Shown one piece after another: positions 1 to 7,538 of a stretch of DNA of 64,000 bases (its first letter is position 1; every line of letters starts with the position of its first letter). The position numbers and the translations under genes are program-made. Source of the stretch: Ornithinimicrobium flavum (GTDB lineage: Bacteria; Actinomycetota; Actinomycetes; Actinomycetales; Dermatophilaceae). Below the pieces are notes generated by a model that saw only the letters and a program-made list of their open reading frames with translations, searched no databases and was not told where the DNA came from. The stretch is from positions 2,294,001-2,358,000 of the forward strand of contig NZ_CP038213.1 of NCBI RefSeq assembly GCF_004526345.1, in the 5' to 3' direction.

Positions 1-309
1 CCCGAGGGCGGGGGTGTGGGTCCAGCGGACACCGTCGCTCCCGCGGCTGGCTTCCTCGACGACCTCGTACCGCAGGCCGTCCCAGCCGCGCATGGCGCTG
101 GCGATCGTGGCACCCGTCCCGGCCTCACCGGTCCACGCGAACTCGGTGCGCATGGTGCCGCTCTGCGCCGGCTGAGGCATCCAGTCCAGGCTGACGCGGG
201 TGTCGAGGACACCCTCGAGCGCCCAGGCGATGTGCGGGCACAGCGCGATGGGCGTGGAGTGGATGAACACCACCCCTCGGGTCATGACTCTGGGCATGAC
301 AGCGGACAT
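1..309 (-). CDS. DUF3145 family protein, N-terminal 103 residues (runs off left edge)
   Basis: The minus strand read from the ATG at 309 stays open to the window edge. It contains MTRGVVFIHSTPIALCPH and LDWMPQPAQSGTMRTEFAW, which I recognise as the start of the actinobacterial DUF3145 family. The C-terminus is missing. The function of the family is unknown. In Streptomyces it lies next to the fatty-acid synthase genes (fabD-fabH-acpP-fabF), so the left flank may be a fab operon; this cannot be seen here. About 175 bases separate it from the divergent CBS-domain gene. I found no convincing ribosome site before the ATG. Confidence 0.8.
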   Translation of the reverse strand, partial: MSAVMPRVMTRGVVFIHSTPIALCPHIAWALEGVLDTRVSLDWMPQPAQSGTMRTEFAWTGEAGTGATIASAMRGWDGLRYEVVEEASRGSDGVRWTHTPALG

Positions 310-473
310 CCTGGGCCTCCTGTGTGGTGAGGGACGTCTTCCCCAACGCTCTCGACCACGGGTGCAGGCACGGATGACGGCGGCGTGTCATCGCCTCTGT
401 GCGGTTGTGCGTCACATTGTGCTCGCAAATCACTCCAGGAGCAAGTGCCCCGCGCGCCACATCCCCACCGTGC

Positions 474-479
474 TAGTTT
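474..479 (+). promoter_or_regulatory. -10 element of a leaderless promoter for the CBS-domain gene
   Basis: TAGTTT preceded by TGC (extended -10 form) ends five bases before the ATG at 485, and there is no purine-rich ribosome site in between. This is the same spacing seen before many other starts in this window, which points to transcription beginning at or next to the start codon. No clear -35 element is visible. Confidence 0.5.
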
Positions 480-484
480 CAAAC

Positions 485-904
485 ATGCGCGTCGCAGACC
501 TCATCAAGAAGAAGGGCAGCTCGGTCGTCACCCTGCCGTCCTCCGCGTCCGTCGCGGAGCTGCTGGAGACGCTCGACGACAACAAGATCGGTGCCGTGGT
601 CGTGCTGGACGGGGACCGGGTGGTCGGCATCGCCTCCGAGCGGGACGTCGTGCACCACCTACGCGGTGGCGCGGACCCGGCTCGCACCCTGGAGCAGGTG
701 ATGACCAGGGAGGTCCAGACCTGCACCCCCGAGGACGACGTCGTGGACCTCGCCCGGACCATGACCGAGGGCCGCTTCCGACACCTGCCGGTGGTCGGTG
801 ACGAGGGGCTGCAGGGCATCGTGTCCATCGGCGACGTGGTCAAGGCCCGGCTCGACGCCCTGGAGGCCGAGCGCGACCACCTGGAGTCCTACCTCCGGCA
901 GTGA
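485..904 (+). CDS. CBS-domain protein (two CBS repeats, Hrp1-like)
   Basis: This 139-residue cytoplasmic protein consists almost entirely of a CBS pair. The first repeat is around residues 8-60, with IGAVVVLDGDRVVGIASERD. The second is around 72-125, with FRHLPVVGDEGLQGIVSIGD. The C-terminal tail is charged and probably helical. CBS pairs bind adenine nucleotides or related ligands and usually act as energy or redox sensors; no catalytic domain is attached. The frame is open further upstream, but the start at 485 fits the family and lies five bases after a TAGTTT box (474-479, preceded by TGC as in an extended -10), so the mRNA is probably leaderless. The specific partner is unknown. Confidence 0.85.
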   Translation: MRVADLIKKKGSSVVTLPSSASVAELLETLDDNKIGAVVVLDGDRVVGIASERDVVHHLRGGADPARTLEQVMTREVQTCTPEDDVVDLARTMTEGRFRHLPVVGDEGLQGIVSIGDVVKARLDALEAERDHLESYLRQ

Positions 905-959
905 GCCGGCCGTGCCCCTCGTGGCACGTCCGTGCGCCCCGGTAGGATTCCTGGGTCCG

Positions 960-1033
960 GGGCCAGTAGCTCAGCCGGTTAGAGCAGCGGACTCATAATC
1001 CGCCGGTCCAGGGTTCAAGCCCCTGCTGGCCCA
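960..1033 (+). tRNA. tRNA with CAU anticodon (elongator Met, or Ile2 read after lysidine modification)
   Basis: A complete cloverleaf of 74 bases is visible. The acceptor arms GGGCCAG (960-966) and CTGGCCC (1026-1032) pair perfectly and are followed by discriminator A. The T arm is CAGGG/CCCTG around TTCAAGC. The anticodon loop is CTCATAA with CAU at 994-996. It is not the initiator: the 5' end is paired and the anticodon stem lacks the three G-C pairs before the loop. Sequence alone does not decide between elongator Met and the TilS-modified Ile2 tRNA; both carry this loop in other bacteria. CCA is not fully encoded. Confidence 0.9.
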
Positions 1034-1061
1034 CCCCGTCCTGCCCGCCCGCCCTCCAAAG

Positions 1062-1077
1062 GTCACAATGCGGTGAC
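1062..1077. promoter_or_regulatory. Possible operator upstream of the amino-acid ABC operon
   Basis: GTCAC-AATGCG-GTGAC is a perfect 5+5 inverted repeat about 40 bases upstream of the -10 box TAGGGT (1117-1122). The half-sites are in the opposite order to the CRP/GlxR consensus (TGTGA-N6-TCACA), so I do not assign that regulator. It may be a binding site for an unidentified dimeric regulator, or chance. Confidence 0.25.
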
Positions 1078-1116
1078 AACCGGCGGAGATGCCTGCTCAA
1101 CAGCGCCCCCCGGCGT

Positions 1117-1122
1117 TAGGGT
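1117..1122 (+). promoter_or_regulatory. -10 element of a leaderless promoter for the glutamate-type ABC operon
   Basis: TAGGGT ends seven bases before the ATG at 1130 with no ribosome site between them, so the first gene of the operon is probably read from a leaderless transcript. A -35 match is weak. Confidence 0.5.
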
Positions 1123-1129
1123 GCCCGAC

Positions 1130-1903
1130 ATGAGCGACACCGCCGCGTCACCGGGGACCGGCCTGGGCCAACCCCTGGTCGTCCTGAAGGACGTCAACAA
1201 GCACTTCGGCGACCTGCACGTCCTCAAGGACATCAACCTCACCGTGCACGAGGGTGAGGTGGTCGTCGTCATCGGCCCCTCCGGCTCGGGCAAGTCGACC
1301 CTGTGCCGCACCATCAACCGGCTCGAGTCCTTCGAGTCCGGCTCGATCAGCATCCACGGTGACGAGCTGCCGGAGGAGGGCAAGGCCCTGGCCCGGCTCC
1401 GCGCCGACGTCGGCATGGTCTTCCAGAGCTTCAACCTCTTCAGCCACAAGACGATCCTGGAGAACGTGACGATGGGGCCCGTCAAGGCCCGCGGGGTCAA
1501 GCCCGCCGCGGCCCGCGCCAAGGCCATGGAGCTGCTGGAGCGGGTCGGTGTGGACCACCAGGCCGAGAAGTACCCCGCGCAGCTGTCCGGCGGTCAGCAG
1601 CAGCGGGTGGCGATCGCCCGGTCCCTGGCGATGGAGCCCTCCGTCATGCTCTTCGACGAGCCGACCTCGGCCCTGGACCCCGAGATGATCAACGAGGTCC
1701 TCGACGTCATGACGCAGCTGGCCCGCAGCGGCATGACGATGATCGTGGTGACCCACGAGATGGGCTTCGCCCGCAAGGCCGCCGACCGGGTGGTCTTCAT
1801 GTCCGACGGCGCCATCGTCGAGGAGAACACCCCCGAGGAGTTCTTCACCAACCCGCAGTCCTCGCGAGCCAAGGACTTCCTGGGCAAGATCCTGACCCAC
1901 TGA
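1130..1903 (+). CDS. gluA: Amino-acid ABC transporter ATP-binding protein (GluA type)
   Basis: This 257-residue ATPase powers the importer encoded by this and the next three genes. Walker [10 protein letters not shown] is near residues 49-57, the ABC signature LSGGQQQR near 150, and Walker B plus the following DEPTSALDP near 175, followed by the switch histidine in VVTHEMGF. The family is the polar-amino-acid subgroup (GlnQ/GluA/HisP). The closest pattern I recognise is GluA of the actinobacterial glutamate system. The start at 1130 is preferred over an upstream in-frame ATG at 1073 because it follows TAGGGT at leaderless spacing and matches the usual N-terminus. The lipoprotein gene starts 58 bases downstream. 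The substrate is inferred from the family, not shown. Confidence 0.9.
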   Translation: MSDTAASPGTGLGQPLVVLKDVNKHFGDLHVLKDINLTVHEGEVVVVIGPSGSGKSTLCRTINRLESFESGSISIHGDELPEEGKALARLRADVGMVFQSFNLFSHKTILENVTMGPVKARGVKPAAARAKAMELLERVGVDHQAEKYPAQLSGGQQQRVAIARSLAMEPSVMLFDEPTSALDPEMINEVLDVMTQLARSGMTMIVVTHEMGFARKAADRVVFMSDGAIVEENTPEEFFTNPQSSRAKDFLGKILTH

Positions 1904-1961
1904 CCACGACCGCCGACCTGCTCACCTGCATACCCACGTAACCCGAACGAAGGAGAACCCT

Positions 1962-2834
1962 ATGCGCACCACGAGCTTCCGGATCGCCGCGGTGGTCGCT
2001 GCCGCCGCTCTCACCCTGTCCGCCTGCGGTGACGACGGCGGCGACGCCGACACCACCGAGGACCAGGCCGCCGGCGACGACACCGCCACCGAGGACGCCG
2101 CCGCGGGCGACGGTGACGGCATCATCATCGGCACCAAGTTCGACCAGCCCGGTCTCGGTCTGATGGGCAGCGACGGCACCCCCACCGGTATGGACGTGGA
2201 CGTCGCGAAGGCCATCGCGGAGAAGCTGGGCTACTCCGAGGACCAGATCGAGTGGAAGGAGTCCATCTCCAGCGCCCGCGAGGACCTGCTGGAGTCCGGC
2301 CAGGTCGACATGATCGTCGCGACCTACTCCATCACCGACGAGCGCAAGCAGCGGGTGCAGTTCGCCGGTCCCTACTTCGTCGCCGGCCAGGACCTGCTGG
2401 TCGCCGCGGACAGCGACATCACCGGGCCCGACGACATGGGTGACGCGATCCTGTGCTCGGTCACCGGCTCGACCTCCGCGGCACGCGTCAACGAGGAGTA
2501 CGGCGTCGCGCTGCAGGAGTACGGCTCCTACTCCGAGTGCATGGAGGCCCTGTCCTCGGGCACGATCGACGCCCTCACCACCGACGACACGATCCTGGCC
2601 GGCTTCGCCGCCCACGCCGGGGACTTCAAGGTCGTCGGGAACCCCTTCTCCGAGGAGAACTACGGCATCGGCCTGTCCAAGGAGTCCGAGGACTGCGAGG
2701 CCATCAACGAGGCCATCACCGAGCTGTGGGAGGACGGCACGATGGAGCAGATCATCGAGGACAACCTCGGTGCTGCCGACTACACCGCCAACGCCGACCT
2801 GAACCCGCCGGAGGCCGGCGGGCACTGCGGCTGA
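1962..2834 (+). CDS. gluB: Glutamate-type ABC transporter substrate-binding lipoprotein
   Basis: This 290-residue protein is secreted and lipid-anchored. A short basic N-terminus and hydrophobic stretch end in the lipobox LTLSAC, with cysteine near residue 21. A linker rich in Asp, Thr, Ala and Glu (about 25-50) is followed by a type 2 periplasmic-binding fold beginning IIIGTKFDQPGLGLMG, with the conserved GMDVDVAKAIAEKLGY and DMIVATYSITDERK segments of the SBP_bac_3 family. It captures the amino acid outside the membrane and hands it to the two permeases. GAAGGAG lies seven bases before the ATG. A strong hairpin follows the stop codon. Glutamate is the likely substrate from the gene set; other polar amino acids are possible. 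Confidence 0.9.
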   Translation: MRTTSFRIAAVVAAAALTLSACGDDGGDADTTEDQAAGDDTATEDAAAGDGDGIIIGTKFDQPGLGLMGSDGTPTGMDVDVAKAIAEKLGYSEDQIEWKESISSAREDLLESGQVDMIVATYSITDERKQRVQFAGPYFVAGQDLLVAADSDITGPDDMGDAILCSVTGSTSAARVNEEYGVALQEYGSYSECMEALSSGTIDALTTDDTILAGFAAHAGDFKVVGNPFSEENYGIGLSKESEDCEAINEAITELWEDGTMEQIIEDNLGAADYTANADLNPPEAGGHCG

Positions 2835-2844
2835 GGCACACGGT

Positions 2845-2884
2845 GACGGGACGCGCCGGGGCTCCCTCCCCGGCGCGTCCCGTC
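2845..2884 (+). terminator. Strong intercistronic hairpin after the binding-protein gene
   Basis: Two arms of 17 bases (2845-2861 and 2868-2884) are perfect reverse complements around a six-base loop. No T run follows, and a ribosome site for the next gene (AAGGAG, 2908-2913) comes soon after. It probably acts as a partial terminator or a 3' stabiliser that gives more binding protein than permease, as is common in ABC operons. Confidence 0.7.
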
Positions 2885-2918
2885 AGCCCGTCCACCACGT
2901 GCTGAGGAAGGAGACCCT

Positions 2919-3596
2919 GTGCTGGAGCTGATCGAGCAGTTCAACCTCGTCGGGGCGTTCTGGCTCACCATCCGGCTCGCGGCCGTCTCGTTCGTCGTCG
3001 CGCTCCTGCTGGGGACGTTCGTCGCGGTCCTGAGGCTGGCCCCTGTCGGTGTGCTCAACTGGTTCGGTGCCACCTACGTGACGATCCTGCGCAACACCCC
3101 GCTCACCCTCATCATCGTCTTCGCCAACCTCGGCCTGTGGGCCCAGCTCGGCATCGAACTCGCGGACCGGGGCCCCAACTTCATCCTCGAGAACAACTTC
3201 CGGCTGGCCGTGCTCGGCCTGGCCGTCTACCACGCGGCTTTCATCTGCGAGGCGATCCGCAGCGGCGTCAACACCATCCCGGTGGGTCAGTCCGAGGCGG
3301 CGCGGTCCATCGGGCTGACCTTCCCCCAGTCCCTCCGCGAGGTCATCCTGCCCCAGGCCTTCCGGGGGGCGATCACCCCGATCGGCAACGTCCTCATCGC
3401 GCTCATCAAGAACACCACGGTCGCCGTGGCGATCGGCAACCGCGAGGTGGCCTACGCCATGCGCAACATGATCGAGTTCCGCCCGGACGCCGGCCTGCTC
3501 ATCTTCCTCGTCATCGCCCTCGGCTTCGTGGCCCTCACCCTGCCGGTGGGCCTGGCGACCAGCTGGCTGTCCAGCAGGCTGGCGGTGAAGCGATGA
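2919..3596 (+). CDS. gluC: Glutamate-type ABC transporter permease, first subunit
   Basis: This 225-residue integral membrane protein belongs to the HisM/GlnP permease family. About five hydrophobic segments are visible, beginning FWLTIRLAAVSFVVALLLG. The coupling-loop region IPVGQSEAARSIGLTFPQSLREVILPQA (split here as the conserved EAA motif EAARSIGLTFPQ) contacts the ATPase. The GTG at 2919 is chosen because AAGGAG precedes it by five bases. The stop codon overlaps the ATG of the next permease (ATGA), indicating translational coupling. It forms the transmembrane channel with the second permease. Confidence 0.9.
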   Translation: MLELIEQFNLVGAFWLTIRLAAVSFVVALLLGTFVAVLRLAPVGVLNWFGATYVTILRNTPLTLIIVFANLGLWAQLGIELADRGPNFILENNFRLAVLGLAVYHAAFICEAIRSGVNTIPVGQSEAARSIGLTFPQSLREVILPQAFRGAITPIGNVLIALIKNTTVAVAIGNREVAYAMRNMIEFRPDAGLLIFLVIALGFVALTLPVGLATSWLSSRLAVKR

Positions 3597-4540
3597 GCGC
3601 CCAGCAGGTCCTCTTCGACATCCCCGGTCCCCGTGCCCGTCGTCGGCACCTCGTGCTGGGCATCATCGGCAGCGCCCTGCTCCTGGGGCTGCTGGTGGTG
3701 GCGCTGGTGCGGGTCTACGCGCAGGGCCAGTTCGAGGCGGGCAAGTGGACGCCCTTCCTGGAGCCGGCCTCGTGGACGTTCTACCTGCTCCCCGGCCTGT
3801 GGAACACCCTCAAGGCGGCGGCGGTGGCGATCGTCCTGTCGATGGTCCTCGGCACCGCCCTGGCGATGCTCCGGATGTCGGACATCGCCCCGGTGCGCTG
3901 GGCCTCGGGCGTCTTCGTCGAGTTCTTCCGCGCGGTCCCCGTCCTCATCATGATGATCTTCACCTGGGTGATGCTCGTGAAGGACCCCAACCTGGTGCGG
4001 CTCACCAGGTCGGTCGGCATCAGTGCGGCCGACGTCACCTTCGTGGCCGTGGTCACCGGCCTGGTCCTCTACAACGCCTCGGTCATCTGCGAGATCCTGC
4101 GCAACGGCGTCTTCTCGCTGCCGGCCGGCCAGCGCGAGGCCGGGCTGTCGATCGGCCTGTCCCCCAGCCAGGTGCGGCGCGCGATCCTGCTCCCCCAGGC
4201 GTTCACGGCGATGCTCCCGGTGCTGATCAGCCAGGTCGTCGTCATCACGAAGGACTCCGCCCTCGGCTACATCATCACCTACCCCGAGCTGCTCAGCCGG
4301 ACCCGGCAGCTCGGCTCCGCGAACGCCAACACCTTCGTCGCCTACCTGGTGGTGGCGGCCATCTTCATCCTGCTGAACTACGCCATCACCAAGCTGGCGG
4401 AGTGGATCGAGTCACGCAACCGCCGGACCCGTCGCTCGGCGGTCGGCAGGGGCGCCCCGGAGAAGGCCGCGCCGACCTACGGCCCGTCGATGGACGCCAC
4501 CTCCCGGGTGGGTCCTGGACGTGGCCCGGACGACACGTAG
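3593..4540 (+). CDS. gluD: Glutamate-type ABC transporter permease, second subunit
   Basis: This 315-residue membrane protein is paralogous to the preceding permease but longer at both ends. A first membrane segment lies near residues 20-42. After a periplasmic loop come the core segments, with the EAA-like loop EAGLSIGLSPSQVRRAILLP near residue 180. The C-terminal 45 residues are hydrophilic and basic (SRNRRTRRSAVGRG), probably cytoplasmic. The ATG overlaps the stop of the first permease by four bases. It completes the importer; the operon appears to end here, before the convergent tRNA-Asn. Confidence 0.9.
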   Translation: MSAQQVLFDIPGPRARRRHLVLGIIGSALLLGLLVVALVRVYAQGQFEAGKWTPFLEPASWTFYLLPGLWNTLKAAAVAIVLSMVLGTALAMLRMSDIAPVRWASGVFVEFFRAVPVLIMMIFTWVMLVKDPNLVRLTRSVGISAADVTFVAVVTGLVLYNASVICEILRNGVFSLPAGQREAGLSIGLSPSQVRRAILLPQAFTAMLPVLISQVVVITKDSALGYIITYPELLSRTRQLGSANANTFVAYLVVAAIFILLNYAITKLAEWIESRNRRTRRSAVGRGAPEKAAPTYGPSMDATSRVGPGRGPDDT

Positions 4541-4590
4541 GTGCCTCCCCGCGGTGGTCCCGGGGGGGGTGGCCACCGTTCGAAAGAAGA

Positions 4591-4629
4591 AAGGCCTCCG
4601 AACTCACGTTTCCGCAGTTCAGAGGCCTT
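4591..4629 (-). terminator. Terminator of the tRNA-Asn transcript
   Basis: On the minus strand, AAGGCCTC and AGTTC arms pair with AGTTC and GAGGCCTT copies around a central loop, giving a stem of about 13 pairs with one mismatch, followed by a T/C-rich run (TTTCTTCTTTC). This is a normal intrinsic terminator downstream of the tRNA gene. It may also stop read-through from the ABC operon on the other strand. Confidence 0.75.
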
Positions 4630-4638
4630 CTCGCGATG

Positions 4639-4711
4639 CTCCCCCGGTTGGACTCGAACCAACAACCTGCCGGTTAACAGCCGGCTGCTCTGCCAATTGA
4701 GCTACAGGGGA
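4639..4711 (-). tRNA. tRNA-Asn (GUU anticodon)
   Basis: On the minus strand, the acceptor arms TCCCCTG (4711-4705) and CGGGGGA (4646-4640) pair with one G-U, and the discriminator is G at 4639. The anticodon loop reads CTGTTAA, giving GUU for Asn. The T loop TTCGAGT and D loop are normal. The gene has 73 bases and is followed by a clear terminator. Confidence 0.95.
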
Positions 4712-4821
4712 ATGTGCAGCGAGGACAGACTCTAGCAAAGGGTCGCACCGCGCTGAAATCCGTCCTGGGCGGGTAGGCGGGTGCCCTCCACCGGCCGGGC
4801 CTCCGCGCCCCGGCCGGCTGC

Positions 4822-5397
4822 TCAGTCCGGTGGCTCGGGCGGCATACCGACCTGATCCCGCACCTCGAAACGGGCGGCTCGGACCCGTCGGGCGAGCTCC
4901 TCGTCGTCCCGTCGTGAACCCCGCCCCCACAGCACCTGCTCGACCAGCTCCCGGGTGTCCAGCACCTTGCGCACCGAGACACGCGCCGAGCGGCGGGACC
5001 CGAGGTCGACCGAGCGGGTGAGCACGACGCTGGCCTGGGTGCGCTCGCGGAAGACCTGCGGAACCTGCCCGGGACCGGTCTGGGTCTTCAGCTGCCACTG
5101 GCGTCCGCCCAGGCCGTCGACGAAGGACACGGCGAGGACCCACAGGTCGGGGTTCCAGGCCCCGGCGTCGACCTCGTGCCAAGGACGTTCCAGGACGGTG
5201 TCCCCGTCCGTCGTGCGCTCCAGGAGCCGGTATGACGTGAGGACCAGCCAGTGCCCGCCCGCGTCCTCCTGGGCCACGGCGAGCAGGCGCTCCCCCGCGC
5301 CCAGGCGAGGACGGGCCTGGGTGGGCAGGTCGGCGGGGGTGCGCTCCGGGGGCGGCAGCGCCCCGATGACCTTCTTGGGACCGCGGAAGAGGGGCAC
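4822..5397 (-). CDS. Conserved hypothetical protein next to dnaG
   Basis: This 191-residue soluble protein has no signal peptide or membrane segment. It contains a beta-rich region (GGHWLVLTSYRLLERTTDG) resembling a PH-like or YokE-type strand pattern, with RPWHEVDAGAWN after it, and an acidic C-terminus. I do not recognise a characterised family; similar short proteins sit beside dnaG in other high-GC Actinobacteria, from memory. The GTG start at 5397 lies five bases after the dnaG stop codon, so it is probably co-transcribed with dnaG. A structural comparison with bacterial PH domains would test the one weak hint. Confidence 0.7.
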   Translation of the reverse strand: MPLFRGPKKVIGALPPPERTPADLPTQARPRLGAGERLLAVAQEDAGGHWLVLTSYRLLERTTDGDTVLERPWHEVDAGAWNPDLWVLAVSFVDGLGGRQWQLKTQTGPGQVPQVFRERTQASVVLTRSVDLGSRRSARVSVRKVLDTRELVEQVLWGRGSRRDDEELARRVRAARFEVRDQVGMPPEPPD

Positions 5398-5402
5398 GGG
5401 AT

Positions 5403-7355
5403 CTACTCCATCCTGGACCGCAGCGCGGCCCGTTGCCGATGCAGGGCGTTGAGCTGCTCACCGATGAGACGTTCGTCCGGCGTGCCGGGGGTGGCCCGGG
5501 CCAGGGCGCTCAGCTGCTCGGCGATCTGCTGCTCCACGGCCGCCAGCCGGACGCGGAGCACGAGGGAGTCGACGAACGCCTGCACGGGATAGCCGGTCTC
5601 GGGGTCGGACCGCGTGGGCAGCGGGGCGACGGCGAGCTCGTGGACGAGGGGGTGGGCCGGCGGGGGGTCTGGCCCAGCACCGCCCGGACCCAGGCGCCGG
5701 CCGACATCGTGGCTGCCGCCTCCACCCCCCCGGCGGTCCGGACGCCGTGCCACAGCGCACGGTGCATCGGCGCCCGCATCAGTGCCGGGTCCAGGCTCTC
5801 CATGTCCTCGAGGTAGATGGCCAGGGGATACTGCAGCGCCACCTGCAGGAGGTGCCGCTCGGCCACCTGCACCGGGTCACGCAGGTCCGGCGGCGGGAGG
5901 CTGGGGGCGGGGGTGGAGGCGCCCGTCGCCGGGTCGGCCGGGGGCTGCGGGCCGGCTGGGCCGCCCTGACCCGGGCGCCCGGCGGGGGCCCGGGCCGCCC
6001 GCTGCACCTCGACCGTCAGGCTCGCGGGGTCGACCCCCATCCACCCCGCGACGTCCCGGACCACCTCCGGCCGGAGGCTGGGGTCCTTGATGCCGGCGAT
6101 CACCGGGGCCACCGCCCGCATCGCCTGGACGCGCTGGGCCGCCTCCCCCAGGTCGTAGGGCTCCAGGGTCGTCCGGACGACGAACTCGAAGAGCGGCACG
6201 GCCGAGGCGACCAGGTCGCGCACCCCCTGTCCCCTGTCCTCGTCGCTGTCGCCCGTGCCCTGGACCCACAGGTCGTTGGGGTCGGCACCGTCGGCGGCCA
6301 CGGCCACGTAGGAGTGCGCCGCCCACCGCTGGTCCTGCTCGAAGGCCTTCATCGCCGCCTTCTGCCCGGCGGCGTCCCCGTCGAAGGTGAAGATCACCCG
6401 GGCGGGGGCCCGGCCGGCCTCGTCGCGCAGGATGCGTCGCAGGATGGTGATGTGGTCGGCGCCGAAGGCGGTGCCGCAGGTCGCCACGGCCGTGCCCACC
6501 CCGGCGAGGTGCGCCGCCATGACGTCGGTGTAGCCCTCCACGATCACCGCGGTCCGCTCGCCGGCGATCGCCTTCTTCGCCAGGTCGAGGCCGTAGAGGA
6601 CCCCCGTCTTCTTGTAGATCGGCGTCTCGGCGGTGTTAAGGTACTTCGCCGGGGACCAGTCGTCCTCGTAGAGCCGCCGCGCCCCGAAGCCGACCGTGTC
6701 ACCCGTGATGGCCCGGATCGGCCACAGCACGCGGCCCTGGAAGCGGTCCGACAGCCCCCTGCCCCGGCGGTTCGCCAGGCCCCCCAGGACGAGCTCGTCG
6801 TCGGTGAACCCCTTGAGCGCAGATGGTCCACCAGCGCCGTGCCGGCCCGCGGGGCATACCCCACCATGAACCTCGTCGAGTGCTCCCCGTGAACCCCTTC
6901 TCGCGCAGGAAGTCGCGCCCCTTGCGTCCCTCGGGCGAGGCGAGGAGCTGCTCGTGGTAGAACTCCTCGGCGACCCGGTGCGCCTCCATCAGCCTCGTCC
7001 GCTGCCCGGCCGGAGCCTGGTCGCGCGGCCCCCGCCCGCCGGCCCGGTCTCCTCGTAGCGCAGCGTGATGCCGAGCTGGTCCGCGAGGCGCTCGACGGAC
7101 TCGGCGAAGGTGAGGTGGTCGATCGCCTGGAGGAAGGCGATGACGTCGCCGCCCTCCCCGCAGCCGAAGCAGTGGTAGGTGCCCACCGCGGGGCGGACGT
7201 GGAAGCTGGGCGTCTTCTCGTCGTGGAAGGGCACAGCACAGTCCCTTGAGCGACCCCACCCCGGCGCCCCGCAGCGTCACGTGCTCGCGCACCACCGCCT
7301 CGATGGAGGCGCGCTCCTTGACCGCCTGGACGTCCTCCGCCTTGATCCGGGCCAC
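5403..7355 (-). CDS. dnaG: DNA primase DnaG (reading frame broken by about five indels as sequenced)
   Basis: DnaG makes RNA primers for lagging-strand and origin replication. Pieces in different frames reassemble the whole protein of about 650 residues. The N-terminal zinc finger includes PFHDEKTPSFHV and YHCFGCGEGGDVIAF. The TOPRIM core includes AVIVEGYTDVMAAHLAGV and VIFTFDGDAAGQKAA. A Pro/Gly-rich linker leads to the C-terminal DnaB-binding helical domain. The start is GTG at 7355, six bases after GAGGAGG. Frame switches fall near 7240 (four extra bases), 7035, 6895, 6820 and 5665. As dnaG is essential and every domain is present, these are far more likely sequence errors than mutations. 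Confidence 0.9.
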
Positions 7356-7456
7356 GGTGCACCTCCTCTTCCCCGGGCAGTCTAGGCGTCGGGCGTCGAC
7401 GTGCCGCACCCTCGTCCCCAGCCCCGTCGTCGGACGACCTGCACCCCCGGCACGCG

Positions 7457-7462
7457 TACCCT
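7457..7462 (+). promoter_or_regulatory. -10 element upstream of the MFS efflux gene
   Basis: TACCCT, with transcription expected to start around 7469. This gives either a leaderless nine-codon ORF or a 70-base leader before the TTG at 7539. The same hexamer stands at leaderless spacing before the small membrane-protein gene at 24925. Confidence 0.4.
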
Positions 7463-7468
7463 GGGGTG

Positions 7469-7498
7469 GTGCCGCAGCGGCGGCCTCCCCCTCCCTGA
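7469..7498 (+). CDS. Putative nine-codon leader peptide upstream of the MFS efflux gene
   Basis: A GTG at 7469 lies six bases after TACCCT (7457-7462), the spacing used by leaderless genes in this window. It would encode MPQRRPPPP followed by TGA, ending 40 bases before the TTG start of the efflux gene. Four prolines before a stop make ribosomes slow and EF-P dependent, so a translation-sensing attenuator is plausible. No conservation data are available; it could be chance. Confidence 0.35.
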   Translation: MPQRRPPPP

Positions 7499-7538
7499 CT
7501 CCCCCCGCCCCGCGCGCACCCACCCCACGGAGCCCTCC

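Noticed and set aside
1062..1077. CRP/GlxR site upstream of the ABC operon
   Set aside because: The half-sites are GTCAC...GTGAC, the reverse of the TGTGA...TCACA order that CRP-type proteins bind.
5403..7355. dnaG as a true pseudogene
   Set aside because: Primase is essential, all domains and catalytic motifs are present in pieces, and neighbouring genes show the same indel pattern.
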